A DNA stretch of 53,875 nucleotides, taken from contig CAWDHW010000022.1 in assembly GCA_963802205.1 (NCBI GenBank), positions 1-53,875 on the forward strand, given 5' to 3'. The DNA is from DYRB01 sp963802205. GTDB lineage: Bacteria > Pseudomonadota > Gammaproteobacteria > Chromatiales > Chromatiaceae. How positions within the stretch are numbered: position 1 is the first letter of the stretch; the number at the start of each line of letters is the position of its first letter. The notes under the pieces were generated by a model. It made no database searches. It was not told the DNA's origin and saw only the letters and a list, made by a program, of their open reading frames with translations. This document shows positions 1-8,321 of the stretch, one piece after another. Both the position numbers and the translations under genes were made by a program.

Positions 1-12
1 CCCCTTGCGGGG
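1..12 (-). terminator. Possible hairpin at the left edge, downstream of sat
   Basis: A small inverted repeat (CCCC, loop, GGGG) lies about 35 bases past the sat stop on the minus strand. The window ends before any T tract could be seen. It may be the upper part of a terminator or simply chance in GC-rich DNA. Confidence 0.2.
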
Positions 13-46
13 ATGGGCCTTTGTCGTCGCGGCCGAAACGCGCCGG

Positions 47-1234
47 TTACTTCAGGGACTGGTAATAGTCCATGAGGATCTTGGCGACCTCGGGACGGGA
101 GAACTCGGCCGGCGGGGCAATCCCGCTGCCGAGCAGCTCGCGGACCTTGGTCCCGGACAGGAGCACGAAGTCCTCCTTCTTGTGGTCCGGGGCCTCGCAC
201 ATCATGACCACCTTGTTGAGCTTCTTCGAGTAGGCGGTGTGGTCCGCCTTGAAGATCTCGATCTCCATGGCGCCCGCCGGGACCTCGTCGTCGAAGACCG
301 TCTGGGCATCGAAGGCACCGTAGTAGTCGCCCACACCGGCATGGTCGCGCCCGACGATGAAGTGGGTGGCGCCCATGTTCTGGCGGAAGTAAGCATGCAG
401 CACGGCCTCGCGCGGGCCGGCGTAGAGCATGTCGAAGCCGTAGCCGGTGACCATGGCGCTGTTGGGCGGGAAGTACAGCTCGACCATCTTGCGGATGGCG
501 GCATCGCGCACCGGGGCCGGGATGTCGCCGGGCTTGAGCTTGCCGAGCAGCATGTGGATCACCAGGCCGTCGCAGTTGAGCCGCTGCATGGCCATGTGGC
601 ACAGCTCTTCGTGGGCGAGGTGCATCGGATTCCGGGTCTGGAAGGCGACAACGCGCTTCCAACCGCGTTCGGCGATCTCGTTGCGGATATCCACCGCGGT
701 GCGGAAGGTGTCCGGGAAGTCATCCTGGAAGTAGGAGAAGTGCAGGACCTGGATGGCCCCGGAGACGGCGAAGCGACCCTGGGAGTTGAAGGTCGCCACG
801 CCCGGGTGCTCAGGGTCGGCGGTGCGGTAGACCTTCTCGGTCATGAGCGCCATCTGGGCGTCGGAGACCTCTTCGATGGCCTCCACGTCCATGACCGCCA
901 GGACCGGGGTGCCCTCCATGTTGGGGTCGCGCAGGGCGATGCGCTTGGCCCCGCGGATGGCGGAGACGTCCGGCAGCAGGCACAGGACCGGCACCGGGAA
1001 GAACATGCCGCCGGTGGTCTTCATGGTCTCGGCGACGCTGATCGCATCGGCAACGTTCATAAACCCGGGGAGCGGGCTGAAGTACCCGCCGCCCATCATC
1101 ACGGCATTGCCGGCGCTCTGGGAGCTGATCACCACCGACGGCAGGCCCTCGGCCTCGTGCTGGAGCTGATGGTGTTGGTCCGGGTCGTAAACGAACAACG
1201 GCTTGAGTTCGTCGGAACCGACTGGTTTGATCAT
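47..1234 (-). CDS. sat: Sulfate adenylyltransferase (ATP sulfurylase), dissimilatory type
   Basis: A 395-residue single-chain ATP sulfurylase. The nucleotide-binding signature QTRNPMHLAH is at about residues 199-208 and GRDHAG at 295-300, both hallmarks of the family. There is no APS-kinase domain, and the length matches the homo-oligomeric Sat of sulfur-oxidising and sulfate-reducing bacteria rather than the CysDN assimilatory enzyme. In purple sulfur bacteria this enzyme works in reverse in the cytoplasm, turning adenylylsulfate plus pyrophosphate into sulfate plus ATP as the last step of sulfur oxidation. The start at 1234 (MIKPVG...) is preceded by a GGAGAGG ribosome site; the frame stays open to 1396, but that part looks non-coding. 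The partner genes aprMBA, if linked, would lie beyond the left edge. Confidence 0.95.
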   Translation of the reverse strand: MIKPVGSDELKPLFVYDPDQHHQLQHEAEGLPSVVISSQSAGNAVMMGGGYFSPLPGFMNVADAISVAETMKTTGGMFFPVPVLCLLPDVSAIRGAKRIALRDPNMEGTPVLAVMDVEAIEEVSDAQMALMTEKVYRTADPEHPGVATFNSQGRFAVSGAIQVLHFSYFQDDFPDTFRTAVDIRNEIAERGWKRVVAFQTRNPMHLAHEELCHMAMQRLNCDGLVIHMLLGKLKPGDIPAPVRDAAIRKMVELYFPPNSAMVTGYGFDMLYAGPREAVLHAYFRQNMGATHFIVGRDHAGVGDYYGAFDAQTVFDDEVPAGAMEIEIFKADHTAYSKKLNKVVMMCEAPDHKKEDFVLLSGTKVRELLGSGIAPPAEFSRPEVAKILMDYYQSLK

Positions 1235-1634
1235 CTTGTGCCTCTCCGTTCGGCTCGCCATGGCCGGCGGGACCTTGGGTCCTGGCCTTGGATGAGCCTT
1301 GATTTCAGTATCTATTTGGCCATATCGGCCGCACCGGCGGGAGCCGCTGCCGTGGCCGTTATGGACGGCACGGCGCGGGCCCGCGAACCTTACCACGGCG
1401 CAGGATTTTGCCTTCCAAGGTTGTGTTTATGGCGGTAGCAAAAAACCCCAGGTCTTCCGCGCGTCATCGTGTCGAGCGGGCTGCCCCGTCCGGGCACCTT
1501 TGATCGTTACCGCGCCTATCTGTTTCGTATAGAATCCAGCCTCACTTGAGGGGCCTGGCCCAACCACGGCCCCCCGGCACCCGGGCGGCGGATCATGGGT
1601 GTCGCCCAGACACCGGAGTGCGGTCACCAACGTC
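1235..1634. other. Intergenic region between divergent sat and a small ORF
   Basis: These 400 bases contain no convincing gene. They must carry the promoters of sat (minus strand) and of the small ORF (plus strand). A TATAGAAT-like sequence at 1528-1535 is the only recognisable -10 candidate for the plus strand, and no well-spaced -35 accompanies it. Confidence 0.5.
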
Positions 1635-1853
1635 ATGCCTTATTTTGTTTACCGAATCACGCAGCCGCTGCGGCTTACGCACATCGATACCAAGGAACGC
1701 TACCAGGATGCGCGCGCCCTGGTGCGCAGCCTGCGCGAGGCGCAGCCGCAGTCTCGTGACGATTTCTTTCGGATGGTCCATGCCAACAATCGAGCGGAAG
1801 CCGAAACCCTGCTATCGACCCCGAGGGACGAGCGGGTCATAGGCGAGGATTAG
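1635..1853 (+). CDS. Small hypothetical protein (MPYFVYRI... type)
   Basis: A 72-residue charged protein. The start at 1635 (MPYFVYRITQ) was chosen because the upstream extension to 1599 reads as non-coding. The composition (clusters of Arg, Glu and Asp, a predicted helical middle with REAQPQSRDDFF, no membrane segment or signal peptide) suggests a soluble cytoplasmic protein. I do not recognise a named domain. It is transcribed away from sat, so a shared control region is possible but unproven. Confidence 0.6.
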   Translation: MPYFVYRITQPLRLTHIDTKERYQDARALVRSLREAQPQSRDDFFRMVHANNRAEAETLLSTPRDERVIGED

Positions 1854-2094
1854 TGGCATCTGCTGCGGAGATCCTGAGGATTTAGTCCTCTTTAGTCCTG
1901 GCACCTTCCAAGGGCCAGGCATGGCGAAGGATCGGGGTCACCAGGTCGCTGATCGGGATTGATAGCACGGCGGAGTTCACCGTCCCTGAATACGCCTTCC
2001 GCCCTGCCGCGTTGCTCCGTTGCGTTTGTCGGCGCGCCGTCGGCTCCACTCGCGGTGGTGACGTCGCCAACATCAGTGGCTACCCGAGGTCCCC

Positions 2095-3303
2095 ATGCAG
2101 GTCGAGATCAACCTGGCCCTCACTGTCGTCGCCGCCATCCTGGTCCTCCTGGTGGGCCGGGGTCTGATCGCACACATCGGGGTCCTGCGGGTCTACAGCA
2201 TCCCGGAGCCGGTGGTGGGGGGGCTGGTGGTGGCCCTGCTGCTGACTGCGGCGCGGGCGGGTAGCGGGCTGGAGGTGACATTCGACCTGCGCGCTCAGAC
2301 CCCGCTGCTGCTGACCTTCTTTTCCACCATTGGGCTCGGTGCGGATCTGCGTACCCTGTCCAAGGGGGGGCGCAAGCTGGTCCTCCTGCTGGGGGCCGTG
2401 ATCCTGGCCCTGCTGCTGCAGAACGGCGTAGGCGTGGCGGTGGCCATGGCCCTGGACCTGCATCCGCAGATGGGCATTCTTGGGGGCTCGGCGACCCTGT
2501 CCGGCGGCCACGGCACCGGGGCCGCCTACGGCAAGCTCTTCGGCGAGGTCAGCAACCTCCAGGGGGCGGTGGAGGTGGCCATGGCCTGCGCCACCTTCGG
2601 CCTGGTCCTGGGGGGCATCCTCGGCGGCCCTGTGGCGGAGTGGCTGATCCGGCGTCACAAGCTGGCCCCGAACCGAGCCGCCATCGGGGATTTGGGTCCC
2701 GGCTCCCTAGGGGCGGACGAGCGCCGGCCCCTGAGCCCTGAGTCCCTGATCGAGACGATCCTGATCCTGGTGGCCTGTTTGGGGCTAGGCGGCCTGCTCG
2801 CGGAGTACGTCAGCATCCCCGGCCTGACCCTGCCGACCTTCGTCTGGTGCCTCTTCACCGGAATCGTGCTGCGCAACGCCCTGGGTCTGTCCGGGCTCTA
2901 CCGAATCGACGGGCCTACGGTCGAGCTGATCGGCACTGTCTGCCTGTCCCTGTTCCTGGCCATGGCCCTGATGTCGCTCCGCCTCTGGGAACTGGTGAGC
3001 CTGGCCCTGCCGATCCTGGTGATTCTCGCGGCCCAGTCCCTGCTGGTGGTGACACTGGCGGTGGCCGTGACGTTTCGCCTCATGGGGCGAGACTACGACG
3101 CGGCGGTGATCGCCGCCGGTCAGTGCGGCTTCCAGCTCGGCGCCACCCCCACGGCCATCGCCAACATGCAGGCCATTACCACCCGCCACGGCCCCTCGCC
3201 GCTGGCCTTCCTGCTGGTCCCGGTGATCGGGGCCTTCCTCATCGACATCGTCAATGCCCTGGTGATCCAGGGCTACCTGGCCCTGCCCTGGTTTGGGTTC
3301 TGA
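2095..3303 (+). CDS. gltS: GltS-family sodium/glutamate symporter
   Basis: A 402-residue polytopic membrane protein, the usual length for GltS (about 400). It has the two-repeat layout, with the re-entrant-loop signature GGHGTGAAYG near residue 140 and a second GATPTAIANM loop near residue 350 that marks the symmetric half. The family imports glutamate with sodium across the inner membrane. The next gene, a TAXI-type binding lipoprotein, starts 2 bases after the stop, so the two are almost certainly co-transcribed. The carrier may therefore receive its substrate from that protein, and the substrate could differ from glutamate. Confidence 0.9.
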   Translation: MQVEINLALTVVAAILVLLVGRGLIAHIGVLRVYSIPEPVVGGLVVALLLTAARAGSGLEVTFDLRAQTPLLLTFFSTIGLGADLRTLSKGGRKLVLLLGAVILALLLQNGVGVAVAMALDLHPQMGILGGSATLSGGHGTGAAYGKLFGEVSNLQGAVEVAMACATFGLVLGGILGGPVAEWLIRRHKLAPNRAAIGDLGPGSLGADERRPLSPESLIETILILVACLGLGGLLAEYVSIPGLTLPTFVWCLFTGIVLRNALGLSGLYRIDGPTVELIGTVCLSLFLAMALMSLRLWELVSLALPILVILAAQSLLVVTLAVAVTFRLMGRDYDAAVIAAGQCGFQLGATPTAIANMQAITTRHGPSPLAFLLVPVIGAFLIDIVNALVIQGYLALPWFGF

Positions 3304-3305
3304 CC

Positions 3306-4841
3306 ATGCCCGTCACGCGCATCCCCCGCCGCATCGCCCTGTGGGCCATCCTGCTGCTGGTCGCCCTGCTTGGGGCCTGTAGCCAGGGTCCGGACGCCGA
3401 TCGCCTGACGGATCTGGTCAGATCCCGATTGGACGCGGCCCTGGGCCCCGGGACCCTGGGCGTGACGGACCTGCGCCGCCTCGGTAGCGGGCCCCTGAGT
3501 GCAGATGCCGAGGGTTACCCCAGGCGCATCGTGTACTACAGCGCTGCGCTCACCTTTGAGCGCGACCTGGATTTCTCCGCCTGGGATTCCCTCAACGTGG
3601 CCGCCCTGGCGACTCTGCTGGGGGTTACAGAAAAGGGGATACGAGGGCTGCACCACGGTGGCAACCGCAAGGGTGACACCATCCTGGTACAGGGCGGCCT
3701 GAGTTTCCGCGCCGAACGCGACGGCTGGGCCCCGGTGGAAGCGGTCTTCCCCGCGGTGGGGACGCCCTCGGCGGGCTATAGCCCGGGGACCAGTGCCGAG
3801 TCCCAACGGGTGATAGAGCGCATCGGCAAGCTCTTCGAGCGACAGACCGCCGATCCCGGTCGCCAGCGCCAGATCATCACGGAGGAACTCGACAACGCCT
3901 ACAGTGCCATCACCCTGCGCCTCGATCGCCTGGAGCGGGCACTGATCCTGGCTGGGGGGCCTGCGGACGGCGAGTACCTGGTAGTGGCTCGACTCCTGGC
4001 ACAGACGCTTGTGGCCGGCGGCCTCGCCGCCCACGCCTTGGAAACGGCCGGGAGCACCGAGAATGTCGTACTCCTGCGCTCGGGGCGGGCCGACATCGCC
4101 CTGGTGCAGAACAATGTTGCCGACGAGGCCCTGCTCGGCACCGGGCACTTCGTTCAGGCCGGGCCATACTATAGCCTGAGGGCACTGGCCAGTTTGTTCC
4201 CGGAACCCGTGCATGTCATCGTGGCTAAGGGGTCGCCGATCCGGGACCTCAAAGACCTGGCCGGACGGCGGGTGGAGATCGGCCTGTTGGACTCCGGCAG
4301 CCGGGCCAATGCCATCCTGCTGCTGGACGCCGCGGGGGTTGGGCTCGAGGCGCTGGCGGCCATCCATGAAGAGGGGCTGGAGCGCGGCCTCACGCGCCTG
4401 GCCGCCGGGGAGTTGGATGCCGTCATTGCCACCATCAGCGCCCCGGCCAGGCGCATCCAGGAGGCCGCTGCGGCAGGGGGCATCCGCCTGTTGCCCCTGC
4501 CCCGGGAGTTACGCGACGCCTTGGCGGTGCAGGTTCCCGGACTGGTCCCCGCGGAACTGCCCGCGGCGACTTACCCCGGGCAGCGCGAGGCGGTGGCGAC
4601 CATCGCCACCACGGCCCTGCTCGTCGCCTCGGACGAGCTGCCGGCGGCGGACGTGGAGAGGACCCTCGCCGCCTTGTTCGACCAGATCGACTTTGTGGCC
4701 GCCGGCGCCGCCGCGGGCTCCCTGATCCATCGCCAGAGCGCCAACCTGGGGCTGGCGCTTCCCCTGCACCCGGCCGCGGTCGCCTTCTTCGGGCTCGGCG
4801 GCGAGACAAGCCCCAGGACACCGCCGGCGGGGACTCAGTGA
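3306..4841 (+). CDS. TAXI-family solute-binding lipoprotein partnered with GltS
   Basis: A 511-residue lipoprotein. The N-terminus has a positively charged start, a hydrophobic run and a lipobox ending in Cys25 (LLGAC), so it should be anchored facing the periplasm. The last two thirds match the TAXI substrate-binding fold of TRAP-type systems, with stretches such as ALVQNNVADEAL, SLFPEPVHVIV and GSRANAILLLDAAG. The first ~200 residues are extra compared with a typical ~320-residue TAXI protein and include a possible helical linker near 165-215. No TRAP membrane subunit (DctM or fused DctQM) is nearby; the only carrier is gltS, 2 bases upstream. I infer a binding-protein-dependent GltS transporter with unknown substrate. 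Confidence 0.8.
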   Translation: MPVTRIPRRIALWAILLLVALLGACSQGPDADRLTDLVRSRLDAALGPGTLGVTDLRRLGSGPLSADAEGYPRRIVYYSAALTFERDLDFSAWDSLNVAALATLLGVTEKGIRGLHHGGNRKGDTILVQGGLSFRAERDGWAPVEAVFPAVGTPSAGYSPGTSAESQRVIERIGKLFERQTADPGRQRQIITEELDNAYSAITLRLDRLERALILAGGPADGEYLVVARLLAQTLVAGGLAAHALETAGSTENVVLLRSGRADIALVQNNVADEALLGTGHFVQAGPYYSLRALASLFPEPVHVIVAKGSPIRDLKDLAGRRVEIGLLDSGSRANAILLLDAAGVGLEALAAIHEEGLERGLTRLAAGELDAVIATISAPARRIQEAAAAGGIRLLPLPRELRDALAVQVPGLVPAELPAATYPGQREAVATIATTALLVASDELPAADVERTLAALFDQIDFVAAGAAAGSLIHRQSANLGLALPLHPAAVAFFGLGGETSPRTPPAGTQ

Positions 4842-4900
4842 CCCTTTCCCCAAGAAAAGCGCAGTCCTTCACCCGCTGGGTGGCCGCACCAGCCAATTTA

Positions 4901-4950
4901 TCCAATTGCTTTTCTTCGCGCTCTTTCCGTCTTTGCGTGAACAAATCCGG
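4901..4950. repeat. Possible dispersed intergenic element upstream of cphA'
   Basis: The stretch containing CTTCGCGCTCTTTCCGTCTTT and GCGTGAACAAA resembles a short motif (roughly cttcgcg-ctctttgcg-tctttgcgtga) that I associate with intergenic DNA of many bacterial genomes. It is much richer in T than its surroundings. Only one copy is present here, so repetition cannot be shown from this window. Confidence 0.35.
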
Positions 4951-4977
4951 ATTTAGGTCTATCGCCGAGCACAGCCC

Positions 4978-7137
4978 ATGTCCAAACGCTTCATCGAGTT
5001 CTTGAGCTTCGTCCACCTGCGCGGCCCCAGTCTGTGGACGTACCGCCCGGTGGTTGAGGCCCTGGTGGACATCGGCGACCTGGAGGAGTGTCCCTCCGAC
5101 ACCCTTCCCGGCTTCCCCGAGCGCCTGCGTGCCCTGTTGCCGGGGCTGGTGGAACATCGATGCAGTTACGGCGAGCGAGGCGGCTTCCTCCGCCGGGTGG
5201 ACGAGGGGACCTGGCCGGCCCACATCCTTGAACATGTCACCGTGGAGTTGCAGAACCTGGCCGGAATGACCGGTGGCTTCGGTCGGGCACGCAGTACCTC
5301 CACCCGCGGTGTGTATAAGGTGATCGTGCGGGCCTGGCACGAGGCCGTTACCCGTACCGCCCTGCACCTCGGGCGGGATCTGCTCATGGCCGCCATGGAC
5401 CCGGACGACTATGGCCCCTTCGATGTCTCGGCCGCGGTGGCGACCCTGCGCGACCTGGCCGATGACCTGCTGCTCGGGCCGAGCACCCAAAACATCTTCG
5501 ATGCCGCCACCGCCAAGGACCGCCGCGTCCCCGCCATCCGTCTCAACGAGGGCAATCTGGTCCAACTCGGCTATGGGGCCCGCGGCCGGCGCATCTGGAC
5601 GGCGGAGACCGATGCCACCTCTGCCATCGGCGCCGACATCGCCCGGGACAAGGACCTGACCAAGCGCCTCCTGGCGGACTGCGGCCTGCCAGTCCCCCAG
5701 GGGGTGCGGGTGGACAGCCCGGCGATGGCCTGGACCGCTGCCCAGGCCATCGGCCTGCCCGTTGTTCTCAAGCCGCTGGACGGCAACCACGGCCGCGGCG
5801 TCTCGGTGGACCTGAGCACCAGTGCCGACGTGGAGGCCGCTTACGTCGTCGCCGAGCGCGAGGGCAGCGGGGTCATCTGCGAGCGCTTCGTGCGCGGGGT
5901 CGAGCACAGGCTCCTGGTGGTGGGGGGCAAGATGCTGGCGGCGGCCCGCGGCGAGGAGGCCTGGGTCACGGGCGACGGCCAGGCCAACGTGGCCGAGCTG
6001 ATCGATGCCCAAATCAACAGCGATACCCGCCGCGGCCTGACCGAGGACTATCCGCTGAACATGATTCGCATCGAGGAAGACCCCGCCGTGGCCCTGGAAC
6101 TGGAACGCCAGGGGTTGAGCGGGGAGGGCGTCCCCGCAGAGGGCCTGCGCGTCCTGATTCAGCGCAACGGCAATGTCGCCTTCGATTGCACCGACGAGGT
6201 CCACCCGGAGACCGCGGCCACGGTCGCCCGGGCCGCCCGCTGCATCGGGCTCGATATCGCGGGGATCGACCTGGTGGCTACGGACATCGCTAAGCCCCTG
6301 GGGCCCCAAGGCGGGGCCATCGTCGAGGTCAATGCCGGCCCCGGCCTGATCATGCACCTGCGCCCCGCCGAAGGGTTGTCGCGCCCGGTAGGGCGGGCCA
6401 TCGTCGATTATCTCTTCCCGGATGGAGCCGACGGGCGTATCCCAGTGGTAGGCATCAGTGGGACCCGCGGTAAGACACGGGTCGCACGGTTGCTGGACGA
6501 GATCCTGGGCCGCGCCGGTCGTCGCGTCGGCCTGGCATGCAGCGATGGGCTCTTCGTCGAGCGCCGCCTCCTTGACGGCGGCGACTGCGCCCACTGGGAC
6601 CCCGCCCAACGCCTCCTGACCAATCCGGAGGTAGAGGTGGCGATCATCGAAAACGGCCCCGAGGCCATGCTCCGCGAGGGGCTCGCCTATGACCGCTGCC
6701 AGGTGGGGGTCATCGCCAACATAGACCCCAGCCAGATCCCCGCCGACGGTTATGTGGACAGCCCCGAGCGCCTGTGTCTGCTGCTTCGGACCCAGGTGGA
6801 TGTGGTCCTGCCGACGGGGCTGGCGGTGCTCAACGCCGCGGATCCCCTGGTGGCGGAGATGGCCCCACTGTGCGACGGCGAGGTCATCTTCTTCGCGGCC
6901 GACCCGGGGCATCCGGTCCTTGCCGCCCACCTGGGGGGAGGAGGGCGGGCCGTTTCGCTGCGGGGTTCGACCCTGGTCTTACTGGGGCCGGATGGGATGG
7001 AGGCGGCCGTCGCCGGTATAGAGCCGACTGCCGATGCCGGCCAGGTAGACAGCCTGCTGGCTGCCGTCGCTGCCGCCTGGGCCTTGGGCCTGGGAGCGGA
7101 GGCCATCCGCGACGGGCTCGCGTCCTTCGGGGCCTGA
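4978..7137 (+). CDS. Short cyanophycin synthetase paralogue (CphA'-like)
   Basis: 719 residues, against about 870-900 for canonical CphA1. The order is an N-terminal CphA domain (LRGPSLW, GTWPAHILEHV), an ATP-grasp domain (about 210-480, ending VEVNAGPGLIMHLRPAEGLSRP) and a Mur-ligase central domain. The chain stops at the end of the Mur central domain, so the Mur C-terminal domain is absent. The P-loop reads GTRGKT at 495-500 where CphA1 has TGTNGKT, and ENGPEAMLREGLAYDRCQVGV replaces the ETARGG-type segment. This matches my memory of the CphA' paralogues of proteobacteria rather than a broken CphA1. No cphA1 or cyanophycinase is in the window. Polymer synthesis should not be assumed. No clear ribosome site precedes the start. 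Confidence 0.8.
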   Translation: MSKRFIEFLSFVHLRGPSLWTYRPVVEALVDIGDLEECPSDTLPGFPERLRALLPGLVEHRCSYGERGGFLRRVDEGTWPAHILEHVTVELQNLAGMTGGFGRARSTSTRGVYKVIVRAWHEAVTRTALHLGRDLLMAAMDPDDYGPFDVSAAVATLRDLADDLLLGPSTQNIFDAATAKDRRVPAIRLNEGNLVQLGYGARGRRIWTAETDATSAIGADIARDKDLTKRLLADCGLPVPQGVRVDSPAMAWTAAQAIGLPVVLKPLDGNHGRGVSVDLSTSADVEAAYVVAEREGSGVICERFVRGVEHRLLVVGGKMLAAARGEEAWVTGDGQANVAELIDAQINSDTRRGLTEDYPLNMIRIEEDPAVALELERQGLSGEGVPAEGLRVLIQRNGNVAFDCTDEVHPETAATVARAARCIGLDIAGIDLVATDIAKPLGPQGGAIVEVNAGPGLIMHLRPAEGLSRPVGRAIVDYLFPDGADGRIPVVGISGTRGKTRVARLLDEILGRAGRRVGLACSDGLFVERRLLDGGDCAHWDPAQRLLTNPEVEVAIIENGPEAMLREGLAYDRCQVGVIANIDPSQIPADGYVDSPERLCLLLRTQVDVVLPTGLAVLNAADPLVAEMAPLCDGEVIFFAADPGHPVLAAHLGGGGRAVSLRGSTLVLLGPDGMEAAVAGIEPTADAGQVDSLLAAVAAAWALGLGAEAIRDGLASFGA

Positions 7138-7147
7138 GTCTGGAGCC

Positions 7148-7357
7148 CTAGTCCGGGTCCAGGGCGGCGCGCCCGGAGGGGGTCAGGCGCAGGCTGTGGG
7201 TGGGCATCGCCAAGGGCAGGCAACAGGTCGGGCTGGATTCGATGAGGCCGAGGGCGAGGAGCCGGCGCAGAACCTGCTCGGTGCAGGTCCGGTTGGACGC
7301 CTCGCCGCGGGCAATGCCCGTCAGGCAATCGCGTTCGCTCGGGCTCAGGGGGGGCAT
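7148..7357 (-). CDS. Small winged-helix-like hypothetical protein
   Basis: A 69-residue protein beginning MPPLSPSERDCL. The pattern of a helix, a second helix ending in LLALGLIES, then a short strand and RLTPSGRAALDPD at the C-terminus, resembles the end of a winged-helix or MarR-like DNA-binding domain, in which LTPxGRAAL is a common strand/helix edge. Two adjacent Cys residues sit in the middle. It ends 10 bases from the convergent cphA' stop and lies 24 bases downstream of the hemerythrin gene on the same strand, so co-transcription with hemerythrin is likely. No function is assigned. Confidence 0.55.
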   Translation of the reverse strand: MPPLSPSERDCLTGIARGEASNRTCTEQVLRRLLALGLIESSPTCCLPLAMPTHSLRLTPSGRAALDPD

Positions 7358-7381
7358 GGGCAGGGTCCGGTTCCGTCGAGG

Positions 7382-7894
7382 TCAACCGGCCACGCCGTCG
7401 CCGTCGCGGGCTACCGCCTTGAGGTGCTCGGCGAAGTCGCGGTCCAGGGTGCGGGTGTGGTTGGCGAACCAGTCCGGGACGCGATCTTCGACGAAGGCGC
7501 GGGCGAAGATGGTCTTGCCCGCGGCCAGCCGGTCGGCAAAGCGCTCCATGTCCCCCAGCACCCGCCCGTGTTCCGCCAGGTGCTCGCGCCGACCGGGGAA
7601 GTGGGTCAGACGCATGAGTTCCTCCTCCGTCCCGAAGTGGGCGCGGGTGTGGGCCAGGAGTTCCTGGAAGAGGGTCACGAATTCCTCGGGGTCGGCGTTG
7701 CCCAGCCGATTGACCAAGACCACGAACTCCGCGTGGATGGAGTCGATGACGGGTATCTCCAGTTGGATGCAGTCACCGTCGGCGATCAGCGGCACCCGCC
7801 CCGACTGAACACGGTGGGTCCCGTGTCGCTGTGCGCCCCCTGGTTTCCGGGCCGCGTTGGCGGTCTGCTCGGCGATCTCGCTGGCTGTGGTCAA
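7382..7894 (-). CDS. Bacteriohemerythrin
   Basis: A 170-residue protein with a complete set of di-iron ligands in hemerythrin spacing: His54, His86 and Glu90 (HxxxE), His105 and His109 (HxxxH), then His146 and Asp151 (HxxxxD). The family forms a four-helix bundle that binds oxygen reversibly at a non-haem di-iron centre, in the cytoplasm here because there is no signal peptide. The first ~40 residues are low-complexity and could be over-called; a later start is possible. In anaerobic or microaerophilic phototrophs such proteins are thought to buffer or sense oxygen. It is followed by the small winged-helix-like gene. Confidence 0.85.
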   Translation of the reverse strand: MTTASEIAEQTANAARKPGGAQRHGTHRVQSGRVPLIADGDCIQLEIPVIDSIHAEFVVLVNRLGNADPEEFVTLFQELLAHTRAHFGTEEELMRLTHFPGRREHLAEHGRVLGDMERFADRLAAGKTIFARAFVEDRVPDWFANHTRTLDRDFAEHLKAVARDGDGVAG

Positions 7895-8321
7895 CCCCTG
7901 ATTCCTCCATCTGTCGATGCCTTGCGGCGTCTGGAGCGATCTTTGTCGCTACTTGGGAGAATAGCATCCCGCAGTCCGGCACGACCTGGCCGTGCGAGGT
8001 AAACGGCCACGGTACCCGCGCCTTTCAGCACCAGGGGTGGCGCCGATGCCATGGCCATTAGCGAGAATTGGCATATCATGGTCGTCATGCGCCTGCCCGC
8101 CGTTTGGCGCTGTGGCTACTTGACCGCCAGAAACTTAGTCTATGTCGTACCCCTGGCCCAGATCGTCGTCTTTGCTCGCCGCCTTCCCGCACGGCGTTCG
8201 GCCCATAGGGCGCAATAGGGCGCGGGCCGCCCATTCCGACGGAATACTTGCCCAATATCGGTAGACTAGGCCCCATGCCGGCTTTCTACCGGTCCCGCCC
8301 ACCGACCGATGGGGTCCCAAG
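7895..8321. other. Intergenic region between hemerythrin and modA
   Basis: These 427 bases separate two divergent units and contain no gene I can support. Short open frames on the minus strand (for example 7891-8088) are Arg- and Pro-rich and read as chance GC-rich frames. The region should hold the hemerythrin and modABC promoters. I could not find a convincing ModE-type inverted repeat. Confidence 0.5.

Noticed and set aside
4435..6930. An 831-codon open frame on the minus strand
   Set aside because: It is exactly antisense to the cphA'-like gene, and its translation is low-complexity Gly/Asp/His/Gln-rich with no domain. It is a by-product of high GC content.
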